Made by a program: the position numbers and the translations under genes. DNA of 64,000 nucleotides from Cylindrobasidium torrendii FP15055 ss-10. Lineage: Eukaryota; Basidiomycota; Agaricomycetes; Agaricales; Physalacriaceae. The notes beneath the pieces were generated by a model. It saw only the letters and a program-made list of their open reading frames with translations, was not told the DNA's origin and ran no database searches. The stretch covers positions 62,001 to 126,000 of the forward strand of contig KN880438.1 in NCBI GenBank assembly GCA_000934385.1, given 5' to 3'. This document shows positions 24,930 through 37,494 of the stretch, piece by piece. Every line of letters begins with the position of its first letter. Positions within the stretch are counted from its first letter, which is position 1.

Positions 24930-25539
24930 TAGGATGGCGGACCTATGCTCCCCGGGGGGTACAGTACCGGTACCGTACCTATGCCCAATTCAGGGGGGGT
25001 GTACCGTACCGTACGGTACCGTACGGTACCGGCACGTGATTGGAACATGTGACCTGCGCCACACGGCGCGTTTTGCTTGTTTTTCGGGATTTTTCCCGGT
25101 TTTCTTGCGTCTGCGTGCATATTACACTACCAAGGATCTAATAGGACACGATTCAATGCTAATGGGCCCTAGAGTAGCGGGTTTTGACCCCACAATGACT
25201 CTGGATTTAGACACCTTTTGGAGCAGCCTCACAATGGCCCAATGACTTTAAAATTGTTGCAAAAGTCCGTCACTAGCACCACCAAAGATGCAGCCCTTGG
25301 GGAGGCCCACGAGAGCCATGCCACTCCCCCGAACGTCGTTGAGTGCCCCCCGATCATCCCGCCGCCCCTCGCGCCGTGATCCGAAGCCCGCACGTGATAC
25401 GGTCACGTGAACGCATCATGTGATAGGTACTGTACCTACCCTTCTGGCCCGGGGGGGGGTACAGTACATGGTACGGTACGGTACAGTACCGGTACTTATG
25501 CTCGGTACCCATGTTTTGGGGGTTAGGTCCGCCACCCTA
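24930..25539. mobile_element. Non-autonomous hAT-type DNA transposon (MITE-like)
   Basis: 610 bp bounded by 16-bp terminal inverted repeats: TAGGATGGCGGACCTA at 24930-24945 and the inverse of TAGGGTGGCGGACCTA at 25524-25539 (one mismatch). It is flanked by perfect 8-bp direct repeats GCGGTACC. Terminal TAGG and an 8-bp duplication are the signature of the hAT superfamily. Inside each end lie G-runs and arrays of GTACC/GGTAC palindromes (about 24955-25031 and 25427-25508), also arranged as inverted subterminal repeats. CACGTGAT/ACATGTGAC motifs lie next to them. There is no transposase reading frame, so movement would need an enzyme supplied elsewhere. Confidence 0.82.
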
Positions 25540-25547
25540 GCGGTACC
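25540..25547. repeat. Right target-site duplication of hAT-type element
   Basis: GCGGTACC, identical to 24922-24929. Confidence 0.8.
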
Positions 25548-26118
25548 GTACTTGTGCTCGAAGCTGGGATGCAGTGTGCATAACCAAATGAATTTTTTTT
25601 TGGATTCTCGCCTTGTGCCCGCACGTTATGCTTACATCCATGCAATGAGGACCGTACCTACCCTGCCAGCGGCGACGGTACCGTACGTGGTACCAGTACC
25701 GGGGGCTTGGTCCCCATTCGAATATTAAACGCTCTCAGCAGGGAGCCATACTCATCGAGTTGAATATCACCATGTACTTATTCTCTGTTTGTGCATGCAC
25801 ACTGTACCTCGCGCATCTTGGCTGAGCACTACTGGGACGTAATGACAAGGGCAGTAATTGCCATATCGATGCCATATTGAAGCCGTTACTACTATGGGGC
25901 ATTGACCCGATACTTGGCATCCTTCTCATTGCTCTGCTCATCAACGTACCTCCTCTGGCCAGAATCTAGGATGTCCCCGCATTCTAATTCTGTAGATATA
26001 CAACACGGACTAAGCTGAGCAAAATCCATAGCATAACAAAGTCAATACTACTCTCCTCAATCTCACCATCCTGAGATGCTCGTCTAGTCATCTAACACCT
26101 GAAGGTCGGTGTGACGCC
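25548..26118. other. Intergenic region with a further GTACC-rich arm
   Basis: No gene seen. At about 25650-25713 a segment rich in GGTACC/CCGTAC ends in a G-run and GGTCCCC. In reverse complement it resembles the left subterminal region of the hAT-type element (GGACC, C/G-run, GTAC arrays). It may be a remnant of a related element into which the intact one inserted. A run of T lies near 25592-25601. Confidence 0.4.
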
Positions 26119-28439
26119 TTAACTGCTTCCTCGCTTCATACTGAACATCGAGGCTATCGAGTTCACACGATTTGTCGGTGGAGGTGAGGTTGTGCCCGAT
26201 ATCGGTGGTGCTTGTCCATCAGGGTGGCTGGCATTCTGGTGCATCGCTTCCGCATACCTGCTTGAAGCTTAGCTATATCACCCTTAAAGAAGGAACGGCA
26301 ATGGCACGCACAATAACTTGTATCGCACAAGCTCTCCTTCGGTCTCTTCGTTCCGTAACCGCATTTTCACCAGCTCATTCTGCGAAAATTTGAGTCCAAC
26401 ACTCAGAGCTTTTGCCTGAGGTAGACGTACCAGTACATCGACATGGTCAGTATTCAATTGGGCGAGGTCATTCTCGAGCTTCTTTCTGTACACAGTATCA
26501 GCAGGCATACAGAGCGCAGGGCAGCGTAAACGCACACTTGAGCAGTGAGCATACGGTTCGTGTTCCGAAGCTCATCCTTCTCTATCGCATTCTTGTTCAC
26601 TTCTTTCTGACCTCGACGTCAAGCTGAATGCAAAGGTATTAGAAATGGACACACCATAAGATCATCGTATTCGTGACTGTATGAATCCAGCTGAAATGGC
26701 GTGATTCTAAGGGACGTTGCGTCGTGGACAAACTCATCGACGTTGAACTGGTCGCCGTTGAGTTTATACCGGTCGAAAAGCTTCGTGTTCATGAATCCAA
26801 GGATCTCGTCGAACTTCAATCCGAGAAGGATATCCTCGTTTTTGGCGAGCAGTGCTACACTGAAACCGAAGATGGCCTCGATGCCACTGGCCAAAACATT
26901 ATCATATATTCGGAAGACAACATCCAGCGGGAAGCTAGAGAGAATCAGCAAGGCGTCAGAGGTGCTGGCTACGACATACCGATAGCTGAACATGGTCAAG
27001 AACCATTGTGAGCAGTACATGCTAGACTTGATGCCCTGTCGTAAGAAATGGACGTGCAGGACTGGCAGCATCTCTTCGATTAGTCGGTCGAACTGAAACC
27101 GAATCAGCGAGGGAGTTGCTGTGTGTCACGCCAATCCGCACCTGGAACTTTGCAAAGGGTCAGTGATAAGTCGATGTCCCTCGAGGGACTGCTCACCAAG
27201 CGCGACTGCAACTTAGGCATCTCAGGCAAGAAGTGACCTCGTAGGTCATAGACCTCCATCAACCGACAGAGTAGCGAGAATGCCTCTTCATCGGGCATCT
27301 GTTGAAACGGTGAGCTTCTGAAGTTAACAGTAAGGATACTCGCGTACATTCAATAGCAAGATTGCGACCACAAACGGCAACCCTTGACAGTACCCGACCT
27401 GCGGGTCATGGCTAAGAGTTGTGAGCTGGGAAGCAAGGAAGTGCTCAAGCCAACTAACAGAGAGTACGCTTTCAGGACGTTGAAGAGGTTCTCCTGGCCA
27501 ATGCCCTGTCCGTCGGTGAAGAATGCATGATGAGGAAAGGTGCTAAGTCATATTTAGGTATCGTCGAGCGGATAGGCACACAGGCCTACCGTCCAAGGTC
27601 GCGGGTGATGGCTTTCTCATGCGGACTGGATTCTTTGAGAAGCTTGAGATATTCGCTCTCTAGTTCTGGGTCCTTCGAAGCTGCCCTTTACGCACACAAA
27701 TGAGTGTTTGGTCGAATGATACGGACAGAAACCGTACATAAACTGCCACATCATGCCGCGCAGAGTATGCGGGATTCCTTGCGCAATGGCCTCAGCTAAG
27801 CGCTCCGGCTGAGAGTTGGCGAATTCATGGTAGTCTGGAATTGGGTGAACAGATTGATGGCGCGCCGGGACCAAGACGCACTGCCCATGACTGCACCCCA
27901 GAAATCTGAGCACGCTCAGGCAGTCAGCAAAGCTGGGTCTAGAAGGATTCCCTACACGCACCCCAGTCTATAACCTCCCCGTTGCTCTCGTGTTCCTCTG
28001 CAACATCTTCCTTCTCCTTCTGCAGGCGCGCGAACTCCTCCTGTAGTTTCGCCTGGCCATCAACACTAGCGCGCTTGTTGGATACATCCTCAGAATGCTT
28101 CTGGACGAATGATAGACTGTGATTGGACCGTATCGTGGTCGTGGAAGCCGACTTTTTGTGTGTTCTGTCGAAGGTCTCGAGACTTGGTGCAAGCGTTGCT
28201 GTGGGTGAAGTTGGTGTCCCTTCACTGGTTTCAGCTATGCTGGACATTGTAGGTGGGTTGAGAGAGACAGTCGAGAAACGCGCATCGTCCTCGGATGTAG
28301 TCGACTCAGCAATTGACTCGCGGTTGGGCGCGGCGGCGTCGAAGGCCACGTCGTCCTTGGGCGACAGTAATGCATCCAGGGAGACAGATGCAGGAGGTGG
28401 CGAAGGCGGCAGCGGAATATTCACAGAATCGTCCGTCAT
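26119..28439 (-). CDS. GYP5: TBC-domain Rab GTPase-activating protein (Gyp5-like)
   Basis: Roughly 600 residues across many small exons. The N-terminal 150-200 residues are Ser/Thr/Pro-rich and disordered, followed by a short charged helix (QEEFARLQKEKEDVAEE). The TBC domain starts at GIPHTLRGMMWQFM. It carries the arginine finger motif ITRDLGRTFP and the glutamine finger YCQGLPFV, then DLRGHFLPEMPKL, the SSMYCSQWFLTMF block and FPLDVVFRIYDNVLASG. A C-terminal coiled coil follows (DELRNTNRMLTAQV and after), ending in a Ser/Pro tail, NRVNSIASMFSMKRGSS. This order matches Gyp5/Gyl1 and EVI5-type GAPs acting on Ypt1/Sec4-class Rabs in exocytosis. Start chosen at MTDDSVNIP; upstream codons in the same frame are open but look unconserved. 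Confidence 0.9.
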
Positions 28440-29540
28440 GTCAACATCGACGGCGTGCAACTGGGCCGTGAATGCAAGTATCGATCGCGATGAAAGGTAT
28501 TTGATGCCGAGCCAAATATCAGCACTGCCACCCAGGGTCAGGGCCATGCTCAATTCGGAGCCTTTCACAATTTGATTTCTGCTTTCACCCAGCTTTCACC
28601 GTTCGTGATGTTCTACACATACTTTCGTTTCACTGATAGCGCGATATTTCCGGCCTACCAAACCGGTCAAGTTAATTATCAATGTTGTCGACAGTCTATG
28701 TACATCACGAGTGAGCCAAACACCTTTTCAACGATGGCCACACATTCTCGCGCACATGTATACCACTGCTCTGTGTATGGGGAAGCCGCCAACTAGACAT
28801 CTCTTGTTCTAACATATTTTTGAATCTTACAAGACGGCGCAGCAAGCCTGAATAGGACGGAAACGCCAACGCGCTGACTCTAGGCTCCTGCAATTTTGCT
28901 TGTCTTCGTGAAGATGATAAGGTTGTGCAGCCCGAAGTGGAGAATGATGAGATTGTCATCACTCACAGCATACAATGGTCCCAAGACATGGCATCGAGTC
29001 CATCATATTGCCTAAAGGCTTCGAGCAGCTTCATTCAATGCAACATCGTTGACTCTGTGACTAGTGGGGGCAGCGCACCTCTCGGTAAAGGAGACATGGA
29101 TGAAGACGGCACTAGTCACAGTGATGTTAGCAGTGTGTGAATGAATCGGGGATACCGACTGAGAGATGTATTAGGCTGCAGTGAACTATATCCCATTCGT
29201 ACCACCAGGGGAATGCAGCGCCATTCAACGCGTCGGAGAGCAGATTTTGTGACGGTGAAACCAGGATTGGCCCTGGCAGCCTGAAGCATACGGGGCGTGA
29301 TACTGGGGACGCATGTACATGAGAGGTGTTTGGTCACGGCGGTCCTGAGAACAATGCCTTGCCATGATCCATATATCTTTCCTAGTGCGAAGAATGGATG
29401 CCCCGATACTTCCCCCCGAGTGTGTGTGAGCGGTGATAGAGAAAATAACCTTTCTTGGAAAGAAAGCTGGTTTGACATGATGGTCGAACGCAGGTTCACT
29501 AGACTGACGTCAGGTCACATTCTCCCTGCATCGAACGCCC
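28440..29540. other. Divergent intergenic region, Rab GAP / Ski3
   Basis: About 1.1 kb. An uninterrupted minus-strand frame at 29116-29499 lacks recognisable motifs and splice support, so I do not call it a gene. No repeats or RNA genes seen. Confidence 0.4.
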
Positions 29541-32500
29541 ATGGCCGCCATCGTAAAGTCGCGTCTGAAAACCGCGCGCGACGCACTTTCCAAGAAGGAC
29601 TACATAACGGCACGAGACAGCGCTGTCGTCGTATTGGAGTTTGAACCTAATAATTACAACGCGTGCGTCGACATAGATATTGCTTGGTAGCTCGCTCATA
29701 TTCAGACCAGGAATGTTTTTCTGGGCCTGGCTTCAATCGAGCTTGGTGACAAGGAGAAAAGCGAGCAAGTAACTGTGTTTTCAGAATCGCGAGAATGTAC
29801 ACTAATCGCGTTCAGGCGTACCTTCGTGCTATCGAGAGCAATCCATCTCAGGCATTAGGGTGGCAGGCACGTCTTATTTCCTCGTCAATATTACATTCTT
29901 ACCGGACTTGTAGGGTCTTTCCCGGCTTTATGAAAGGACGGAACAATGGCGCAAGTACGACGACACCCTCTTGAAAGTGATGGATCTTGCGTGAGGAAAC
30001 TGTTCCTCTTGATGTCCTGTGTTACTAAGAGTTCCCAGTACCGACCCCATAAAATGCGCTGAAAACCTGCAAAAGCTACTCAAGCTTCGACAGGAGCGCG
30101 GCTCTCGGGCTCAGATCGTTGATGGACTCGCATTACTTCTTCCTGGCTCAAGATACTACGATTTGCTGTCTACCCTCCCGCCTCCAGATCCCACAAATCC
30201 GACTTCAAGCACCGTTTATGACGTCCAAGTAGTTATACAGAATACCCTGCCAGTCATCGAAGAGATCGTCTCTATTATCGAACGTGAAGAGGGCGAAGGC
30301 CTCAAGAGAGAAGTCGACCGACGCCGTACGCGTCTGGGCGCCTCCGGACCAGAGCAACTGAAGAAAGATGTGGGCATTGAAATATGGAGCAAATCTAAGG
30401 TGCGACTCCTCCGTCCAGCATTGCTCTTGTTCATATAATTACTTAGCTCCCACTTCTTTACAACGAAATCACGAACCACCCTCGAACATCAGAAGAAGTA
30501 CGACGACAAACGGAAAACAAGTTGCTCGACTTCAAAAAGAATTATCTGTTTGCATTACCACCTACCTCACCCGAAAAGAAGAGGCTGTTTACTGAGGTCG
30601 AAGAAATAGTCAACGGTGTCGTCCTTCTGAAGCTACCGAATGAGCTTGCATGGATGCTCTTTTTCGATACTAAGGATACAGATACAGTTGAAGGTTACGA
30701 CTATTCCACACTCCGCCTGTTCGTAGAACTATTTCCCTCTCACTATCTTGCGGACATGATCAGAGGCTATTTCATGTATTACAACATCCCTCTTCAACTT
30801 GAGGGGGAAGAGGAGAAGGCAGATGATGCTCCAGATACTGTGGAAGATCCTGACATAGGTCTGGATATGATGCTTGTCGGTGAGCGATGAACTTGGAGCG
30901 TACATTTCTAATGCAGCTTAGGACGCCCAATCCCGTTCATCCGATTCTGTACTTGCAACACGAATGCTCGCCGATGCATATCTGCGTGAGATAGACTATG
31001 CAAACGCCATAAAGATTGCTGAACACGGAGCTTCTCTCATAAGACGCGTAGAGAGCGATTGTGGCAAGTCATTGGCACGGTAAGGATCCGACATGCAAGT
31101 CCTTGCACTTGCTGACGTCTTGTTAGATCTCAGCTAGGCTTCCAAGTCTCACTCGGCACGGCCTTGGTTCATTTGTTTCCACCTAAGCATCATTCAAGGG
31201 CGTTACCCATCATCGACGAAGTCCTCAAGGCGGCTCCCGACAATGTACATGCACTTATGGCGCGTGCATATATCATGCAAGAAGCAAAGAATTGGCAGGA
31301 GGCAGCCGAGCTCTTCGAACAAGTTGCTGCCACGCATGAAGACGATCCAAGCAATGGTATCCTTGCTAAAGAAGAAGCAGCTTGGTGTAAGGCACAGCTC
31401 GGAGAGCGAGTATACGCGGTCAGTGTGCTGAAGGAGGTTTTCGAATATATGGATACTCTTGCCGATTTTGGCTCTGAAATTGCCCGATGCCTTTGGCGTA
31501 TTGGCGTCTGCTTGTGGGACATGGGAGGTGCGTCTTGGCCTACATCAAGCGTGAACCCATCTAAGTTAGGACAGGCGAACCACGCACAGAGGCCTACGGC
31601 AACTGGATTAAAGCACTCAAATACGATGCAATGTATGCCCCGGCATTTACTTCGCTCGGAAAGTATTACGAAGAACAAGCAAACCCTGCCGACCCTGTCC
31701 GCGCGTCCAAGTGCTTCCAGAAGGCGTTTGAACTTGATTCTCGCGAGGTATATGCTGCACACAGACTAGCTGTAGGTTTCGCGGAGGAGCGCGAATGGGA
31801 TCTGGTCGAGGTTGTTGCGAGGCGAACCATTGAGGGAGAGGGGGGATTAGATGCTGGATTGGACGCCGCCGCAAAAACATCAGCGTCGATGTTCACGCCG
31901 ATGAATACTTGGGCATGGAAAGCATTGGGTGCCGTTGAAATTGCACGCATTCTATAGTCTCGCCAGCTCAAAGCTAACTGGAACATAGGTTCGAGGGCAC
32001 TACCCTCAAGCTATACAGGCCTTTCAAGTTGCTCTGCGCGCTGAACCAGACGACCAACTCAGCTGGCTGCGTTTGGGCGAGGCCTATAGCAAAGCGGGCC
32101 GCCAGGCTGCTGCTCTCAAGGCTTTGACTCGCGCCCATGAACTGCAACCCGATGGATGGATGGCTTCGTATCTCATTGCCGATGTCCGTCGCCAGGTCGG
32201 GCAATATGACGAAGCTGTCAATATCCTCAAGGACATTCTTGCGGCGCGACCGCTAGAGCTGGGTGTGTCTGTCTTATTAGCGCAGACGCATCTCGATCTA
32301 GGGAAGAGTGAACTGGCTAACGGGTTCATCGCGCGTGCCGAAACGACATTCCTAGAGGCATTAAAAACGTCGATAGCCATTGTCGACGACAGTGCAGGCT
32401 TCCGCGGGGTAGTGTGGAAAGTGGCAGCGGACGCACTGTATAATCTTGCTTCACGCCCGACGTTTGCAGACGAATCCGCCGTTCGAACCATCTTGGATCC

Positions 32501-34413
32501 GCTTTTGGCCTCACTGACATCAAACAACGGGGATCGCCTCGCTGGTCTCAATATATTACCCAACCTCAATGCTGAAACATTGACTGGCTCTACCGTCCTG
32601 CAATGCGCAATTCTAGCATACGACTTACGCCTATCTGTTAGTTCGTCGAGCCCACAGGCGCTAGGAAGCGCGTGGTACGACCTTAGTACCGCTCTTCGCA
32701 CTTATGCAGAGACGCAGACGGACGAGCAAATCCGGACGGCGCTGCATGTCAAATCGATTGCGCTACTTACGAGCGCTCTGAAGCAATGCCCGGGCAACGA
32801 GGAGCTCTGGGTGGCATTAGCCAACGCATACTTTATTTCTCAGCCCAAATCCGCGCAGCACGCCTTTATCCGGGCTCTGGAGATCGACGCAAAGGCAAGT
32901 ATTTTCTGCTTCATCACAATATCAGCAACCTAACCAACACGAATGCAGAATGCATCAATTTGGGCTAATCTCGGGCTGCTTTATTTGTACCACAGTGACT
33001 TGGATTTAGCAAATGAGGCATTGCTGAGGGCGCAAACAATTGATCCGGACAACACGCTAGCCTGGGTCGGTCAAGCACTTGTTGCTGCAAGCAATGGCCA
33101 TGATCGGGACGCGCGCGCATTGCTTGAACACGCTGTTGGTCTGCTCTCCTCTGTCGTACGTCTGCTTGTTCCCTTTCCGAACTTACCACTCACTTTTTGG
33201 GATAAGCCATTCGCTGACATGGAGTATTCCAATCGCGTCTTTGCAGTGTACAGAAGCTCGCCGAGCACTTCATCCAAACTCACCTTACTCCCTGCGCTAC
33301 CACTCATGTCGCGCTTCTTGACTCGCCAACCGACGTCTGTCGCTGGACTGCATCTGTTCAGCTTGATCAACGAAGCAATCGGACATTTGAAGGTCGCGCA
33401 GGACTTGCTCTCTCAGGCCACAGCTATCCTTGAGGCGGCATATGAGGAGACAGAGTCAGCGGAAATCGAACGTCAATATGTAATGGCGCAGGCCAATATG
33501 GGAAGGATTCAACTGAGCATGGGTGACTTTGAGGCTGCTTGCGAATGCTTCGAGACGGTATCGGGTCTCTTGGCTGAAGAGACGGACGGTGAAGCCACCG
33601 TGCTGAAGGTGGAATCACACTTCCTCACCGCGATGGGCAAATTCAGGCAGGGTGTTGATATTGGGGAGGTTCTTGCGTCGTTTGAAGAGGCTATGTCAGC
33701 CGCCGGAGATGATTCACGACTCGCGGGTCATGTGAGTGTATTGCAAGCCAAAATAATGTGGGCATCGGGAGATAATGCACTGCGGGACCAAGCAAAGGAG
33801 ATGCTTCTAGAGAGGTGCTTTTTTTGAGCTCTAGCCTACTTTCCGGTACTAACTAGTACAAGGCTGGCCACGGACGAAGGTAACCTCACAGTCATCAACT
33901 CTTTGGCAGCAATGGGCATTCTCACGGACGACGAAAGTCTTGTCGACGCAGCGCTGTCCGAGATCCTGTCGTTGCCTCGAGAGCAAAGGGCAGAGGCCGA
34001 TCCTGACAAGGAGGTTGACTATCTTCTGATCAAGCATCATCAAGCTTTAGTATGCTCCATTGTTCGTGCCTCCAGATCTCTGAACTAACATCACACAGGG
34101 TGATTACAACTCGGTGTATTCTTTGGCGCAGCATGCACTATTCGCGGAGCCATCCAATGCCGAAGCAAGAGTTGTACTTGCGAGCCTCAAAATGGTTCAG
34201 GGAAGCCAGGCAAATGCACTACCCATCCTGACAGGATCGAGTACAGCATCGATAGACACAGATAGCAAAGTAATCACGTTGAGGGCGGTGGCAAGGGCAG
34301 GGCAAGATGCGCGCGCTTCTCTTCGTGAAGCACAACGGGCAGTGATGCTTGCGCCGTGGGACGGTAACAGGTGGTTAGCTTTGGCTTATGCGAAGGCGGG
34401 AACTGCGAAGTAA
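29541..34413 (+). CDS. SKI3: Superkiller protein 3 (TPR subunit of the Ski complex)
   Basis: Scaffold of the cytoplasmic Ski2-Ski3-Ski8 complex that feeds mRNA into the exosome for 3'-5' decay. The N-terminus MAAIVKSRLKTARDALSKKDYITARDSA with EFEPNNYNANVFLGLA and WQGLSRLYERTEQWRKY matches Ski3/TTC37. The protein is built of tetratricopeptide repeats throughout (for example LPIIDEVLKAAPDNVHALMA, AYGNWIKALKYDAMYAPAF, FQVALRAEPDDQLSWLRLGE, WANLGLLYLYHSDLDLANEA), about 1,400 residues by estimate. Early introns: 29663-29710, 29769-29815, 29867-29913 and 29991-30038; the third starts with GC instead of GT. It ends NRWLALAYAKAGTAK. Confidence 0.95.
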
Positions 34414-34885
34414 CTCAGAATATTTTGTGTCAATCATTCATCCAGTGTTGTTGTACTTCTATACCATCAGGGTGCAGTATGTATCATTATGAGATGTTGT
34501 CTACTGTACTTGTATATAACGCGTAGATTCAGGAGATTGGGCCATAAGCGTGAATTAAGATTTGTATGTCATGGTATGCAGCGTGCATCATGCTCGAAAA
34601 TATCTCTTCTGGATCCCAGCCTAAGTGTTCGCTCCTGGATTGTTGACGCGAGTACTTCTCATTTTCAAGGTATGCAGCCACTTTGCTCTTTGACACTTTT
34701 CATCGAACTCGACTTAAGCAAATTGCGAACTGCAATGGACCATATCGGGATTGAGATTTTTGCACGTGTTTATATCTCTAGCACCTGCTAGATCACCGGA
34801 CCCCAGGCGTCGATCTAGACACCGCCGCCATGTCGTGGGGAAATGGACCCCAGCAGAGGCCAAGGCAACTCTCCCCCGAACCACC
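34414..34885. other. Intergenic region, Ski3 to GPAT
   Basis: 472 bp between tandem genes. No coding exon or repeat recognised. Confidence 0.5.
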
Positions 34886-37494
34886 ATGGCCTCCTCCGAT
34901 ATTCCGTACGACGCGACGATGCTCTTCTGGCGCATCGTCCTCGCCATCTTCTTTCGCGAAATTCGTCCCCGTGGGGCATACAACATTCCAGCCAGTGGAC
35001 CTGTCATCTTCGTCGGGGCGCCACACCATAACCAGGTCAGCGGACGCGTATTTTCCGGGTAATATTTGCTCAATAGCAATAGTTTCTCGACTTGAATCTT
35101 GGATTGGAAGTCTACAAAGAAACTGGGCGCCGTGTGCAGTTCTTGGTCGCGGCAAAGAGCATGCAACGGAAATTTGTTGGGTTGTGCTGCCGCTTGATTC
35201 ATGCCAGTGCGTGACACATTCCCCCGCGCGTAGATGCCTGCTCAGTACCTCCTTTTCCAGTTCCCGTTGTGCGCGCCGCAGATAGCGCAAAGAGCGGTGC
35301 TGGGACTATCACTGTTTCCCCGGACGATTCATGTTTGGTTATTGGCCTGAACAGCCAGTTCACTGCACAGCTCAAGCCCAAAATGCAAATTATGCTTCCC
35401 AAGTCTTTCGGGTTTGCTGCGGTGGACGTTGTTGAGGTCATCTCCGACTCTGAGGTTCGCGTCAAGCGTGATTTTGGAGATAAAGTCACTGCCAAATTAC
35501 GCGAACTGGAGGAGGGGTCAAGCTACAAGGTTCTCCCCTACGTGAACCAGCAAGACATGTACCGTCACGTTTACGAGGCTCTGGAGAAGGACGGCAGTAT
35601 ATGTATTTTCCCCGAAGGTATGTCTTGTGGACTTCTCGTCCCCAAGTATTTGGTCCGGTCATCATGCTGGCCATTGTTCTAGCCAGTGTCTAATTCCGTA
35701 CCTCAGGTGGCAGCCACGATAGGACTGAACTTCTGCCTCTCAAAGCCGGGGTCTCCATAATGGCACTCGGTGCTATGGCGAATAACGCCAATCTCAAGGT
35801 CAAAATTGTACCAGTTGGCCTGGCTTACTTCCACGCCCATCGATTCCGGTCGCGCGGCGTTGTTGAGTTTGGTCAAGCATTCGATATCCCTGCCGAATAT
35901 GTGCAAATGTTCCAGCAAGGAGGCGTACAGAAGCGTGAAGCCGTGGAAAAGCTGCTCGACCTTATCTACAGTGCCCTCAAAACCGTGACTGTTCGCGCCC
36001 CGGACTATGACACCCTCATGCTTATTCAAGCTATCCGCCGCTTGTACCAAACCCCGTTCTCCCAGCCAACCCTCGGACAGGTTTGTTCTGCCTTCCCAAA
36101 GCCAGCAGTATACTGAAGCCTCCAGGTTGTTGAAATGAACCGTAGATTGCTGGAAGGATTCAACAGCTATAAGGACGACCCCCGAATCATTCAATTACTA
36201 CGTGACGTGAAGAAATACAATCGTGACCTCCGAGATCTGGGATTGGTGCGTCGCAACCCTTTGCTCTTAACACCCTCTTAAACATCCTGGTGCAGAGAGA
36301 TCATCAAGTACCGAGAGCACGCAAGGCATCCCTTTCCCTGCTAGCCCTCCTTGGATATCGCGTAGGACTACTTGCAACTTGGACACTACTGGCGCTCCCA
36401 GGAACGATATTGAACGCACCGATGATCATTACTGCCTCTGTGATCTCTAGAAAGAAAGCGAAGGAGGCCCTCGCCGCATCTACAGTTAAGATTGCCGGCC
36501 GCGACGTTTTGGCAACTTGGAAGGTTCGTGATCTTCTTTGTATTCTTCAGAGGGACTGACCAACCTATTTAGGTCTTAATTTCCTTGGGAATGGCGCCGG
36601 TTCTGTACTCGACCTACGCATTCATCGCGGTTGTTCTAGCTATGCGCGCTGGACTTTCTCTGAAGTACAAGATACTGACACCGCTCGCTGTCGTGACGGC
36701 CATGCCGTTCGCAAGCTATGCAGCACTTAAATTTGGGGAGGCGGGCATGGACGTGCTCAAATCGCTGCGGCCCCTTATTCTTGCTCTTCTGCCTGGTGGA
36801 CAGAAACGCCTGGACGAAGTCAAGGAGTCCCGAAAAAACCTTTCCCAGCGTGTCACGGAGGTAGCGCCAAATACCATTGGGGGTTTACCATCTCTGAACA
36901 ACATGCCAGATCATAAACCACTTTGGCCCAACGCTCTTTGAAGACTTTCATGAGGTTGGTTGATACAGCATATACTTACTGCATCGTTCTCATCTTACAT
37001 CATAGCAAATGCAACCTCTGGCAGACGCGCCTCCCCCAAGCGGAGTGCCGGGTATCTGGAGGCGCATCAGCAGCACGGGCGCTGTCGACGCGCAAGGGCT
37101 CGCATTCAACCACCCACTGACTTGGCTTGACGAACGTCTGTTTGGCTGGAGTCACAGTGCGACCCGCGCCGCTCCCTGGAGTGATCCAGAAACTCGGGCG
37201 CCCTCGCCAGTAGAAACGGACCACGACGACGAAGGGGATGACGACTTTGGCGACTATGAGCAGGTCATTGGATTCCTGCCTGAGCCATCAAAATTAGGGC
37301 ATGGAAGAAGCCGAGCGAACTCATATGCAGACCTGCAGAAGTTGAAGCTTGCGCCGCTCGCTGGATTGCGGTTGCCGACGAGCTTACCGCCTGGCACGAC
37401 GCCTGCAGTGGAGTTGGATGGGATACATTTCACGCAAGTGCGTGAGCGAAGACCGCCGCCGAGTGGTCGCCAGGTGTCTATGGTCGAGGAGTAA
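34886..37494 (+). CDS. SCT1: Glycerol-3-phosphate O-acyltransferase (Gat1/Sct1-like)
   Basis: Makes lysophosphatidic acid, the first step of glycerolipid synthesis, at the endoplasmic reticulum. Nine exons total 725 codons, 724 residues (introns 35036-35082, 35207-35260, 35618-35706, 36081-36125, 36246-36295, 36524-36572, 36861-36909, 36955-37005), close to yeast Gat1/Gpt2. Acyltransferase motifs in order: GAPHHNQFLD (HX4D), GRRVQFLVAAKSMQRKFVG, AIPVVRA, FPEGGSHDRTELLPLK, and VKIVPVGLAY. Two to four hydrophobic segments lie in the last third (LLALLGYRVGLLATWTLLAL, APVLYSTYAFIAVVLAM). The tail after 37006 is acidic and Ser/Pro-rich, like the regulated phospho-tails of the yeast enzymes. The chosen ATG has a good context (ACCATGG). 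Confidence 0.93.

Noticed and set aside
29116..29499. 127-codon minus-strand frame upstream of SKI3
   Set aside because: No motif, no signal peptide, no splice continuation, and it lies in a shared promoter region; likely chance.
36585..36941. GPAT stop at 36941 (reading ...WPNAL)
   Set aside because: Splicing 36861-36909 instead continues the frame into a coherent 163-codon acidic tail exon, and the total is an exact multiple of three.
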